Assembly: GCF_000447755.1 (NCBI RefSeq)
Contig: NZ_AUNE01000043.1
Coordinates: 1-64,000 of the forward strand
DNA: 64,000 bases
Source of the DNA: Bacteriovorax sp. BSW11_IV
GTDB taxonomy: Bacteria; Bdellovibrionota; Bacteriovoracia; Bacteriovoracales; Bacteriovoracaceae
Reading direction: 5' to 3'
Positions 42,829-50,753 of this stretch are shown one piece after another (position 1 is the stretch's first letter; every line of letters begins with the position of its first letter). Under the pieces are notes generated by a model that worked only from the letters and a program-made list of their open reading frames with translations, ran no database searches and had not been told where the DNA came from. The translations under genes were made by a program, and so were the position numbers.

Positions 42829-44415
42829 GTGAGAGTTGTTGGTTTAGATGAAATGAAGACGATTGAAGAGGCCGCAATTAGTAAATTCGGTTTCAGCGAA
42901 GGATTGATCATTGAAAATGTTGGTATTAGAGGAGCTGATTTTATTGAAGAAGCTTTCTTAGAAGATCAGGATTTTGGTGAGATTATTGTTCTTTGTGGAC
43001 GTGGAAATAATGCTGCTGATGGGATGGCCATTGCAAGAAATCTTGCAAACCGCTCACACCGTGTTCGTGCCTTCATGCTCTTACCTGATGATCCATACTC
43101 AGAGGAACTCAATAGACAAATTGAACTTGCAAAGAATTATGGTGTAAGGATAAATGATATAAGAAGCGTTGATCAGCTTAGTGATTACCTTTCTCAAGGT
43201 GGTGGACACTTTTTATTTATCGATGCCATCATCGGGATGGGTTTTCGCTTACCATTAGCAAATAACCTTTTTGATATTATTAATCTCGTAAATGAATATT
43301 CATCGGTAATGGTCTCTGTTGATCTACCATCTGGTGTTACAGGAGATGCTGGAGAAGCTGGACAGACGGCCATTCGTGCTGATTATACTCTTGCTATTGG
43401 TCTTCCTAAACTTGGTCACTATGTTGGTGAAGGATCAAAGTTAACAGGTGAGGTTGTTGTCATTGATGCAGGGATTTCATCGAAGGCCTTAGGTGGTGGT
43501 GATAAGTGGTTGCTTAATCCATCACACTTTGTTGATGTAATTGCTTCTCGCTCTAAATTTGACCATAAGAATCGCTTTGGACACACTCTTGTTATTGGTG
43601 GTTCTCGAGGCATGACAGGTGCTGTTTTGATGGCCTCTGAAGCTTGTTTAAAAGTGGGGACTGGTCTTGTGACTGCGGCCACTTGGCGCGACAATTACGG
43701 TGAACTTGTCTCTCGTATCACGCCAGAAATTATGACTGGTCAAATTCCAACAAACAAAGATGAGGTTGAATCTGTTCTTCGCGATCTAGATCGTTTTGAT
43801 TCAATTGTAATTGGTCCAGGATTAGGTTCTCGTGAAATCACGAGAGAATCTGTAATTGATGTTTTGACTCATTTTTCGGGACCTGTTGTTATTGACGCTG
43901 ATGCAATTAATGCACTTAATATCAATGATGACGCCCTTCTTTTAACGAAGAGAAAATTTCCAACTATTATGACTCCGCACGTGGGAGAGTTTTCTAAATT
44001 TGTTGGAGCAACACCTGAAGAAGTTAATTTAAATCCTATTGGATATTTAAAAAAAGCAGTTGATGAAACAAATTCTATTATCGTTTTAAAGAGTGCATGT
44101 ACTTATATTGGATTACCAAATGGTGATATCTACATCAATTATTTTCCAAATGATGGTATGGCCACTGGTGGAAGCGGTGACGTTTTGGCCGGAATTTTAG
44201 GTGGCCTCCTTGCACAAAATCCACTTGAACATAAAACAAGTATGATGTTCGTTGATAAGAGTAAAATATCTAAATCAGTATTGTTTGGAGTTTTCGTCCA
44301 CACTCTTGCTGGAAAGGTTGCAAGTGAAAATCTTGGCCCAAGAGCAATGACGGCGCTATCAATAGTTGATCATTTTTCTGAAGCCTTTGCTCAAATCGAA
44401 GAGCTTCTTGATTAA
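42829..44415 (+). CDS. nnr: Bifunctional NAD(P)HX epimerase/dehydratase
   Basis: A 528-residue repair enzyme for hydrated NAD(P)H. The N-terminal YjeF epimerase part (GRGNNAADGMAIARNL, VDLPSGVTGD) is followed by the ADP/ATP-dependent dehydratase part (GGSRGMTGAVLMASEA, IGPGLGSR, DADAINALN, TPHVGEF, DGMATGGSGDVLAG). The usual GNNGGDG is changed to GNNAADG. The start is GTG with AAGGA eight bases upstream. Confidence 0.95.
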   Translation: MRVVGLDEMKTIEEAAISKFGFSEGLIIENVGIRGADFIEEAFLEDQDFGEIIVLCGRGNNAADGMAIARNLANRSHRVRAFMLLPDDPYSEELNRQIELAKNYGVRINDIRSVDQLSDYLSQGGGHFLFIDAIIGMGFRLPLANNLFDIINLVNEYSSVMVSVDLPSGVTGDAGEAGQTAIRADYTLAIGLPKLGHYVGEGSKLTGEVVVIDAGISSKALGGGDKWLLNPSHFVDVIASRSKFDHKNRFGHTLVIGGSRGMTGAVLMASEACLKVGTGLVTAATWRDNYGELVSRITPEIMTGQIPTNKDEVESVLRDLDRFDSIVIGPGLGSREITRESVIDVLTHFSGPVVIDADAINALNINDDALLLTKRKFPTIMTPHVGEFSKFVGATPEEVNLNPIGYLKKAVDETNSIIVLKSACTYIGLPNGDIYINYFPNDGMATGGSGDVLAGILGGLLAQNPLEHKTSMMFVDKSKISKSVLFGVFVHTLAGKVASENLGPRAMTALSIVDHFSEAFAQIEELLD

Positions 44416-44429
44416 GGAATTTTAGAAAT

Positions 44430-44882
44430 ATGCTTGAAAGATCTTGGAAAAAAGTTTTTGAATCAGATCTCGAAAATATTGCCAGCGAGCTTAAAGAGAC
44501 CGTTAAAAAACCTGCTGTCATTATCCTCTCTGGGCCAGTGGGAGCAGGTAAAACAACGTTTACAAAGAAGTTTGTAGGTGGCAGGGCCGATGCGATGTCG
44601 AGCCCTACATATTCTATCATCAATGAAAATGGCAATGTCGCTCATGCAGACTTCTATCGTCTTGAAGAACCAGAAGAAATCATTCACCTTGAATTGTCTT
44701 TGTACTTAGAGAATAAAGATTTTTTTCTTGTTGAATGGGGGAAGAAGTATGTTCGAGATATTTCTCGTCATGTCAGCATCGACTTTTCTTTTTATGAAAT
44801 GGTGATTGAAATCAACGAAGCAAACGAAGATTCTAACACAGTTTCGTCACGCAATTTCTTGCTCCATAAACTCGACGTTTAG
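44430..44882 (+). CDS. tsaE: tRNA t6A synthesis ATPase TsaE
   Basis: A 150-residue P-loop protein needed for threonylcarbamoyladenosine formation with TsaB/TsaD. Walker A is GPVGAGKTTFTK; SSPTYSIINEN and ADFYRLE (switch and metal-binding), and DFFLVEWGKKY follow. It ends the cdaA-tsaE run with a clear terminator. The nnr-tsaE adjacency is common in bacteria. Confidence 0.95.
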   Translation: MLERSWKKVFESDLENIASELKETVKKPAVIILSGPVGAGKTTFTKKFVGGRADAMSSPTYSIINENGNVAHADFYRLEEPEEIIHLELSLYLENKDFFLVEWGKKYVRDISRHVSIDFSFYEMVIEINEANEDSNTVSSRNFLLHKLDV

Positions 44883-44894
44883 TGGTAAATAATG

Positions 44895-44924
44895 CCGATC
44901 AAAATGCTTTGATCGGTAATTTTT
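44895..44924 (+). terminator. Rho-independent terminator after tsaE
   Basis: CCGATCAAA (44895-44903) and TTTGATCGG (44908-44916) form a 9-bp stem with loop ATGC, followed by TAATTTTT. Confidence 0.85.
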
Positions 44925-45064
44925 CCACGTGCGTCAAATTGGTTAACATCTTGGATTTTTTTGAGATTTGGGCCCTAAATACCTGAGTTTTTTATTCTTT
45001 AGCAAAAGCATAACTTAATTTTTAAATTTGTTGGAACTTTTCTTTTTTTTAATCGGAAATCGAG

Positions 45065-45094
45065 TTGACGGTGTCGGTAGTTTATTGTCATACT
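45065..45094 (+). promoter_or_regulatory. Sigma-70-type promoter of the Rrf2-cysteine desulfurase unit
   Basis: TTGACG (45065-45070), 18-base spacer, CATACT (45089-45094). No IscR-type operator was recognised around it. The rest of the gap 44925-45120 shows nothing else. Confidence 0.5.
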
Positions 45095-45120
45095 ATTTAC
45101 GTAGCTCGGAGTTCGCTGGA

Positions 45121-45258
45121 ATGAACATCGACTCAAAACGGAAGCGTAGGATTCGCGACCTCGATTTGAGAGAACACGCACAAGGCTTCATGAAAGAAAA
45201 AACCGAGTTCAATTCTTATTTGGATTTATGGAGGAAGACTAATGAGACTAACATCTAA
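45121..45258 (+). CDS. Possible small leader ORF before the Rrf2 gene
   Basis: A 45-codon frame that starts ATG with GGAG upstream, is rich in Lys, Arg, Glu and Asp, and overlaps the start of the Rrf2 gene by 17 bases. Its end covers the Rrf2 ribosome-binding site, so translation could control the next gene. I do not recognise the product; it may be only an untranslated leader. Confidence 0.35.
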   Translation: MNIDSKRKRRIRDLDLREHAQGFMKEKTEFNSYLDLWRKTNETNI

Positions 45259-45805
45259 AGGACGTTACGCTGTAAGAGCTATGCTCGACCTTACTGTTCA
45301 CAGTAATGGAAACCCTGTTCGCTTACAAGAGATCTCTCAAAGACAGAACATCTCTCTTCACTACTTAGAGCAGCTTTTTAGAAAGCTAAGAAATGGTCAG
45401 GCCGTTAAGTCGGTTAGAGGACCAGGTGGTGGTTATGTACTATCGAGATCAATGGATCAAATCACTGTAAAAGACATTCTTGACTGTGTTGGTGAAAACA
45501 TCAACCCTGCAAAAGATATTCTTGGTACAGAAGCTGAAGCAGCAAACACTGTTGAGTTCCACCTATCAAAGAATTATTTTCAAAACCTAGGTGTGATCAT
45601 GACAGAATATCTTGCAACAACATCACTTGGTGATCTTGTAAGAAAGTCTGCTGAAGTTGAAATCCCTGCTCAAGCAGCTACTGCTAATAACGGTACTGGA
45701 GCTGGAACAACTACAGGTACTGGAACTGGCGCATCTCAGTCTGAGGTTTCTTTAGGTGGTTTAACATCTGCCATAAGGAACCCAATTGGTGAAATTAACC
45801 AATAA
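45242..45805 (+). CDS. Rrf2-family regulator without Fe-S cysteines
   Basis: A 187-residue IscR-like protein. The winged HTH is typical (MRLTSKGRYAVRAMLDL, QRQNISLHYLEQLFRKL, VRGPGGGYVLSR). The three-Cys loop that holds a [2Fe-2S] cluster in IscR is absent; the only Cys in that part is in ILDCVGEN. The C-terminus carries a Gly/Thr/Ala low-complexity tail. It overlaps the cysteine desulfurase gene and probably regulates Fe-S or sulfur genes without sensing a cluster itself. Confidence 0.9.
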   Translation: MRLTSKGRYAVRAMLDLTVHSNGNPVRLQEISQRQNISLHYLEQLFRKLRNGQAVKSVRGPGGGYVLSRSMDQITVKDILDCVGENINPAKDILGTEAEAANTVEFHLSKNYFQNLGVIMTEYLATTSLGDLVRKSAEVEIPAQAATANNGTGAGTTTGTGTGASQSEVSLGGLTSAIRNPIGEINQ

Positions 45806-46946
45806 CAGATTTTATTTCGATTATAATGCCACATCCCCATTAGCAGAGTCGGTCACAAGCTGGCTCTCTTCTGGGGATCTACCATTTGGAAATCCATCTT
45901 CCATTCACTCATCTGGTAAATTATCAAAGCGATATATCAATGAAACTCGTGAGTTTCTTTATCAGACATTTGGTTTAAATGATTTCCGTCTTTTTTTCCA
46001 CTCTGGTGCAACAGAGGGGATTAATAGTATAGTTAGAGGGCTTGCTTATGAGTTATTTAAAAACTCTGAGAAGCTAACGTTCATTTGTTCACCCACAGAT
46101 CATTCATGTATTTATAATCTAAAAGAAGAATTAGAACTTTTCGGACATCAATTTGTTGTTTTTGATATTGATGAAAACGGTGAATTTTCTTATGAAAATT
46201 TGCGTGATTTAATAAAAGCGCAAACCAATAAAGTTCTTTTGAATTATACATTTGTAAACAATGAATCAGGTGTTGTATGGCCACTGGATATGGCCGTCTC
46301 TTTAAAAGAAGAAACAGGCTGTTTTGTTCATGTTGATGCTGTACAGGCCGTCGGTAAAATAAAAGAATGGCAAGAGCTTAGCGAAAAAATTGATGCTTTC
46401 ACTTTCTCGGCCCATAAGTTTGGCGCCATGAAAGGTATTGGTTTTAGCTTTATGCGCACAGATTTTCCCTTTCATTCTTTAATTCGTGGTGGCGGTCAAC
46501 AAGAAGGACTACGTTCGGGAACTGAAAATGTTCACGCAATCTATTCAATTAAGCTTGCTCTTGAATCACTCATGAAAAGCTACGATTTTTCACAGCAAGT
46601 TGTAGGTAAAAACATTATTGAAAATGAAATACTTAAAGAGATTCCTTCTTTGAAACTGGTTGGTGCAAAGGCCAATCATAGAAATGGTAATACCATTTAT
46701 CTTGTTATCCCTAATAAGAAGGCCGATATTCTTCTTACGGCCTTTGATCTTGCAAAAATGGATGTGTCTTCAGGCTCTGCCTGTTCTTCTGGTGCTGTTA
46801 TTCCATCGCGTGTGCTTATGGCCATGGGTTATAGTGAAGATGAGGCCAAAGGTGCTGTGAGGCTATCCTTCGCCCCTTCATTAGATGTGGCAAGTGCAAC
46901 TGAGTACGCAACAAAGATTGTGACGGTTCTTAAAAGATTCGCCTAA
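45789..46946 (+). CDS. Cysteine desulfurase, NifS/IscS family
   Basis: A 385-residue class V PLP aminotransferase-fold enzyme that takes sulfur from cysteine. FYFDYNATSPLAESV opens the protein; HSGATEGINSIVRG binds PLP, HVDAVQ stacks on it, the Lys is in FSAHKFGAMKGIG and the persulfide Cys is in SSGSACSSGAVIPS. The start is GTG with AGGAA eight bases upstream, overlapping the Rrf2 gene by 17 bases. No iscU or hscBA follows, so it may feed another sulfur pathway such as tRNA thiolation. Confidence 0.93.
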   Translation: MKLTNNRFYFDYNATSPLAESVTSWLSSGDLPFGNPSSIHSSGKLSKRYINETREFLYQTFGLNDFRLFFHSGATEGINSIVRGLAYELFKNSEKLTFICSPTDHSCIYNLKEELELFGHQFVVFDIDENGEFSYENLRDLIKAQTNKVLLNYTFVNNESGVVWPLDMAVSLKEETGCFVHVDAVQAVGKIKEWQELSEKIDAFTFSAHKFGAMKGIGFSFMRTDFPFHSLIRGGGQQEGLRSGTENVHAIYSIKLALESLMKSYDFSQQVVGKNIIENEILKEIPSLKLVGAKANHRNGNTIYLVIPNKKADILLTAFDLAKMDVSSGSACSSGAVIPSRVLMAMGYSEDEAKGAVRLSFAPSLDVASATEYATKIVTVLKRFA

Positions 46947-47030
46947 TATTTTCTGACAGCTATCTTGCCAAGTCATTAAAAATCTCTCACCATTTAAAGA
47001 ACACACAAACGTTTTTTTATGGAGGCATTC

Positions 47031-47309
47031 ATGAACAAGAAGGAACTTATCGAAGCTATCGTAAGCGAAAAAACACTTTCTCACATCTCAAAAAAAGATG
47101 CTGAGCTTTTCGTTAATCACGCTGTTGAAACAATCAAAAAAGCAGTTAAAAAAGGTGACGACGTTTCTCTAATCGGTTTTGGTACTTTTACAAAAGTTAA
47201 AAGAGCTGCTAGAGATGGTGTTAACCCTGCTACAGGTGAAAAAATCAAAATCAAAGCTAAAACACTTCCAAAATTCAAGCCAGGAAAGGCCTGGAAAGAG
47301 ATGTTCTAA
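47031..47309 (+). CDS. DNA-binding protein HU
   Basis: A 92-residue histone-like protein starting MNKKELIEAIV with GGAGG upstream. Core features are GDDVSLIGFGTFTK, the DNA-minor-groove arm with NPATGEKIKI (Pro intercalation) and KFKPGKAWKEMF. It is free-standing with a strong terminator. HU and IHF are hard to separate; the arm fits HU. Confidence 0.95.
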   Translation: MNKKELIEAIVSEKTLSHISKKDAELFVNHAVETIKKAVKKGDDVSLIGFGTFTKVKRAARDGVNPATGEKIKIKAKTLPKFKPGKAWKEMF

Positions 47310-47335
47310 TTTTTGATTGGAATTTTTTTTCAATG

Positions 47336-47363
47336 AGCGCTTCCTTTGGAGGCGCTTTTTTTT
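47336..47363 (+). terminator. Rho-independent terminator after HU
   Basis: AGCGCTTCC (47336-47344) pairs with GGAGGCGCT (47348-47356) with one G-U, followed by eight T. Confidence 0.88.
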
Positions 47364-47366
47364 ATA

Positions 47367-47418
47367 GGCGGGATCGTCAGTTTTTGGGAATTGAGGAAAG
47401 AGAATCAACGACCCCGCC
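47367..47418. repeat. Long-loop inverted repeat between HU and a small minus-strand ORF
   Basis: GGCGGGATCGT (47367-47377) and ACGACCCCGCC (47408-47418) match at ten of eleven positions around a 30-base loop. They are the most GC-rich bases of the neighbourhood. No T run follows on either strand, so a simple terminator is unlikely. Confidence 0.5.
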
Positions 47419-47440
47419 AGATTAATATCTAAGAATTCTC

Positions 47441-47590
47441 TTAGTTATTTTCGTTAAATAATTTTTGCAGAAGAACACGCTCTTCAAGGTTGCAGTTCTT
47501 TTTCATTTCTAATGTTTCATAGTTCAAAGACTGATCTTGATTGTGACCAAGAAATTTCAAAATCGTTTCAAAAAATCTAAGTAGTTTCAT
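47441..47590 (-). CDS. Small ORF of 49 codons, unknown function
   Basis: Starts MKLLRFFETILKFLGHN with GGGGTGG just upstream, then a polar, helix-prone part with one Cys and ends QKLFNENN. The frame has coding-like composition and a good ribosome-binding site, and lies downstream of the ankyrin gene on the same strand (77-base gap). The N-terminal amphipathic/hydrophobic stretch suggests membrane contact. I do not recognise it. Confidence 0.5.
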   Translation of the reverse strand: MKLLRFFETILKFLGHNQDQSLNYETLEMKKNCNLEERVLLQKLFNENN

Positions 47591-47667
47591 GTTCCACCCC
47601 ATGGATATTCTATTCAAGATGGATTCTACTCAGAAAAAACGTTTTGTGTTTTAGGATTTAATTAGGT

Positions 47668-48465
47668 TTATTTTAGAAGTGTTTCAATCGCTTGGAACTC
47701 CGATTCAGCCGCGTATTCAAGCGCAGACTTGTTTTTAGAGTCTCTAATATTTTTATTTGCACCATTGGCCAACAGAAGTTTAACAATCTCCAAATGACCC
47801 TCTCTCGCAGCGTAGTGCAGGGCCGTTTGTCCATCGGCGTTTATAGCATTTATATCGGCCTTATACTCAACAAGATGTCTTGTAATATTGATATTTCCTT
47901 CAAAAGAAGAATCCATTAGGAGAGTGAACTTTTTAGAGTTAAAAATAATATTTGGATCAGCGCCTTTTTTTAAAAGTTCTAAAGTCATATCTTCATTGGC
48001 GCCACTGCTTGCAAAAACTAAGGCCGTTTGACCTGACTTATCTTTTATATTGGGGTCAGCTCCTTTAGAGAGAAGGTAAAAAAATAGGTCTGATGAATTA
48101 CCATTTATCGCACTCATGAGCAGCGTTTGGCCGTTCTCATTTTGACTGTTAATATCAAAACCATTTTCGATGGCCTCTTTTAACTTTTCACCATTTCCAT
48201 CAAAGGCCTCCTCGAAAAGTGACTTATCAATTTTATGCTCTTGTTGGATTGATTCGCTTATTTCAACTGTGTTGTCTTGATTTTGAGAGGCCTGTTCACT
48301 TACATTTGATTTTGTAACTTCATTTAAACTCGGGCGTGTTTGCCTTGTGTGCTGTGAGGGCATTGGGTTTTTTAATTGGGCCGATTGTCTGTACATTTGA
48401 AAAGTATAGACGCCCATTACGAGCGTCGATACTATAAAGATCATTTTGATTATTTTTATTTTCAT
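47668..48465 (-). CDS. Membrane-tethered or periplasmic ankyrin-repeat protein, candidate DacB immunity protein
   Basis: A 265-residue protein. An N-terminal hydrophobic helix (residues 4-22) acts as signal or anchor, followed by a Ser/Gln/Asn linker and about five ankyrin repeats from residue 85 to the end (NGQTLLMSAINGNS, SGQTALVFASSGAN, DGQTALHYAAREGH). It starts nine bases after the dacB-like gene. In Bdellovibrio bacteriovorus the ankyrin protein Bd3460 protects the predator from the adjacent DacB endopeptidase Bd3459; the same arrangement suggests the same job here. Confidence 0.85.
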   Translation of the reverse strand: MKIKIIKMIFIVSTLVMGVYTFQMYRQSAQLKNPMPSQHTRQTRPSLNEVTKSNVSEQASQNQDNTVEISESIQQEHKIDKSLFEEAFDGNGEKLKEAIENGFDINSQNENGQTLLMSAINGNSSDLFFYLLSKGADPNIKDKSGQTALVFASSGANEDMTLELLKKGADPNIIFNSKKFTLLMDSSFEGNINITRHLVEYKADINAINADGQTALHYAAREGHLEIVKLLLANGANKNIRDSKNKSALEYAAESEFQAIETLLK

Positions 48466-48474
48466 GAACCTATT

Positions 48475-49785
48475 TTACTGCAAAATTTGATCTGCAGGAA
48501 AAAAGTATTCTTTTTTATAGTCAAATTTTTTCGGTCCACCATTCGCATCAATAATCTCTGTTACGATCTCATTTTGAGCCATCTTTGCATTTCCTTTCCA
48601 ACCTTGAAGTTGGTGGAAAACACCAAAGTAAACATCTCCATTTTTTGTAGATACTTTACCAGCAAGGGCCGATGTATGAAAAAGCGTACCTGTTTTTGCT
48701 ACAATCGAGTTTGCTATTCTCGGAGTATTTAGGCGAGTTCTAAATGTCCCACCATCTGATCCTGGAACAGCTACGATTTCTTGAATTTTTCTATCGAGAT
48801 CCATCATTTTTTGATCAAGTCTCTTAATTAGCTTAACTACAATGGCACATGTCGCATAATTATCGAAACGCGCGCCATTTTTTACTGTATTTAGACCTGA
48901 ACCACTATTGATCACAATTGATGGTTCATTTGCAGAATATTCAAGACGCTCATTTTTGTAATCTGGAAAATCTTCTTCAACTATTGGATTAACATATTTT
49001 TCAAAGGCCTTAGTACCACCAAGTTTTTCAAAAACTTGGTCAGCAATGTAGTTGTTTGATTGAATGTTCATCAGTTTTAGATATTTTTCAATTTCCGGCG
49101 ATAGGTGAGTCATTTCCTTCACAGCACTTTGATCGTCTTTAAATGGATTTTCTTCGACGTAACGAATACTTTTAACTTTTAGTGAGATATCATCTAAGGA
49201 ATCTCTAATCTGAAGTGCATCAATCACACTTTTTGGAGTGGATTTGATAAAGGCCGTATAGGCCACTTTTAGTTTTTCCCACGCATCAGTGTTAAAGAAA
49301 TCTCTCAAATTTTGAGCTGTTCTTTCTGGTGAGATATTAAGAATACTTCCCGAATAACCTTCTGCTCCAGTGAAAATCTTAAGATTCTTATCAAATGTAA
49401 GATTGTTAATTTCTGTGATTCCCATATTGTTTAATTGGGAAATCAAAAAGAAAAGTTTCCTTGTACTGAAGATCGGATCTAAATCCCCTGCGATATGAAT
49501 ATCACCGTCTTTTTCAAAGAACTTCGTATCATACTTAAAGTCTGGTCCAATTTTTTCAACGGCCCACAAAGTGGTAAGCAGCTTAGTCACAGATGCAAGA
49601 CGAACTTTTCGATGCGGATTTAAACCGCCAATATTACCTTTGTCATCGAGAGTACATAGACCGTGGTACTTTGGTGTCAGATCATACGAGGCCATAATCT
49701 TTGTAAAATTAGCGACCGCATAGACTTGAGAATGAGACAGGATACTTAAAGCAACTGTCGAAATCATAAGTTTTAATTTCATCAT
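48475..49785 (-). CDS. PBP4/DacB-type D-Ala-D-Ala carboxypeptidase/endopeptidase (S13)
   Basis: A 436-residue secreted penicillin-binding protein with a signal peptide (ends near VYAVA). Catalytic motifs are Ser65-x-x-Lys68 in LASVTKLLTT, Ser243-Asn-Asn245 in IQSNNYIADQ and Lys364-Thr-Gly in VAKTGTLFHT. It is shorter than E. coli PBP4 (477 residues), consistent with loss of one insert domain as described for predator DacB. It cuts peptide cross-links in peptidoglycan, probably of prey. It lies between a secreted protease gene and the ankyrin gene. Confidence 0.92.
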   Translation of the reverse strand: MMKLKLMISTVALSILSHSQVYAVANFTKIMASYDLTPKYHGLCTLDDKGNIGGLNPHRKVRLASVTKLLTTLWAVEKIGPDFKYDTKFFEKDGDIHIAGDLDPIFSTRKLFFLISQLNNMGITEINNLTFDKNLKIFTGAEGYSGSILNISPERTAQNLRDFFNTDAWEKLKVAYTAFIKSTPKSVIDALQIRDSLDDISLKVKSIRYVEENPFKDDQSAVKEMTHLSPEIEKYLKLMNIQSNNYIADQVFEKLGGTKAFEKYVNPIVEEDFPDYKNERLEYSANEPSIVINSGSGLNTVKNGARFDNYATCAIVVKLIKRLDQKMMDLDRKIQEIVAVPGSDGGTFRTRLNTPRIANSIVAKTGTLFHTSALAGKVSTKNGDVYFGVFHQLQGWKGNAKMAQNEIVTEIIDANGGPKKFDYKKEYFFPADQILQ

Positions 49786-49815
49786 TTCCCCCCCAGAAAA
49801 TGAATTTCTCTTCTT

Positions 49816-50547
49816 TTAAATGAATTTTTCAATCCATGATAGATGGTCAGCAAGATTTACAAAGATTGAATTTGCTCTGCAAAAATCACCTTTATAATAC
49901 GCCGACGAGATTCCAACTAAATTTAATGATTCCCCTAAATCATTTTTAGTAAGAAGAGCTCCACCGCTATCAGCTCCATAAATAGCAGTATTTGTTGTAA
50001 TAATTTTTTTCGTGTTTTTATAACAACGTCTTTTAATTGGTACTTCTTTTATTGTTTTAGTGCGTAGGGCAGTGATGTTGTTTTCATCTTTACCGTGTCC
50101 TACAACTAAAAAAGTGCTTCGCTGCTTTTTTAATGCAGTTATTTTTGGATATTTACTTACGTTAAATTGATCGCCACTTTCCAATTTGATTATGGCAATA
50201 TCATTATCACTATAATTATCGAGACTATAATCAAATTCTGGATTGGTGATAATTTCAGCAATTTGTCTTGTCGTGCTGCCGTTACTGATTTCATCTGGAA
50301 GATAATTTTCGAAACAATGGGCCGCCGATAGGGCAGTGTCGTTATTTAAAAGAATCGCTGTGCAGATTGTTTGATTGTCTTGAAGAATTTTGGCCACGAA
50401 AGAGTATTCATCTTGGTCCACCTCTTCTCCATGAATGATTCCACTCACTGAGAATTCTACCTTTTCGCTAACGTTTCCGCGTCCACATGAACTTGCAATT
50501 ACAGCGAAGAAACAGGTGAAGATTATACTCTTTCGTAACCACATCAT
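49816..50547 (-). CDS. Trypsin-like serine protease (S1), lipoprotein or secreted
   Basis: A 243-residue S1 protease with an N-terminal signal that ends in IASSCGRG (Cys21, likely lipobox). The catalytic triad is His77 in LSAAHC, Asp116 in DNDIAIIKL and Ser194 in YGADSGGAL. The 25-residue stretch before GIIHGEE may be a short propeptide. It is 30 bases upstream of the DacB gene on the same strand. Predators secrete many such proteases during prey entry; a shared message with DacB and ankyrin is likely. Confidence 0.9.
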   Translation of the reverse strand: MMWLRKSIIFTCFFAVIASSCGRGNVSEKVEFSVSGIIHGEEVDQDEYSFVAKILQDNQTICTAILLNNDTALSAAHCFENYLPDEISNGSTTRQIAEIITNPEFDYSLDNYSDNDIAIIKLESGDQFNVSKYPKITALKKQRSTFLVVGHGKDENNITALRTKTIKEVPIKRRCYKNTKKIITTNTAIYGADSGGALLTKNDLGESLNLVGISSAYYKGDFCRANSIFVNLADHLSWIEKFI

Positions 50548-50726
50548 TTAATTCCCCCAAACAAATGATGCTGTGCTTATACCGCATTGTGTTGTGCTTG
50601 TTTAGAGCTAGTGTCATTTTTACAAGGGCCAAAATGGGAACCGTGAAAAAGGTGCAATTGGGCCCTGGGGCCAGAAGATTTCGAGGGCATTTCATTGAAT
50701 TTACTAGGAATACTTGAGTGAAAAAG

Positions 50727-50744
50727 TTGGCACGAGGATTGCTT
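50727..50744 (+). promoter_or_regulatory. Consensus sigma-54 promoter with no gene downstream
   Basis: TTGGCACGAGGATTGCTT matches TGGCACG-N4-TTGCW at every fixed position, with GG (50729-50730) and GC (50741-50742) ten bases apart. It faces right; transcription would start near 50754. The nearest plus-strand gene begins at 51690. Confidence 0.75.
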
Positions 50745-50753
50745 ATAGTATTA

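Noticed and set aside
48376-48732. Plus-strand frame of 118 codons across the ankyrin and DacB gene ends
   Set aside because: Antisense to two well-supported genes and without a family match.
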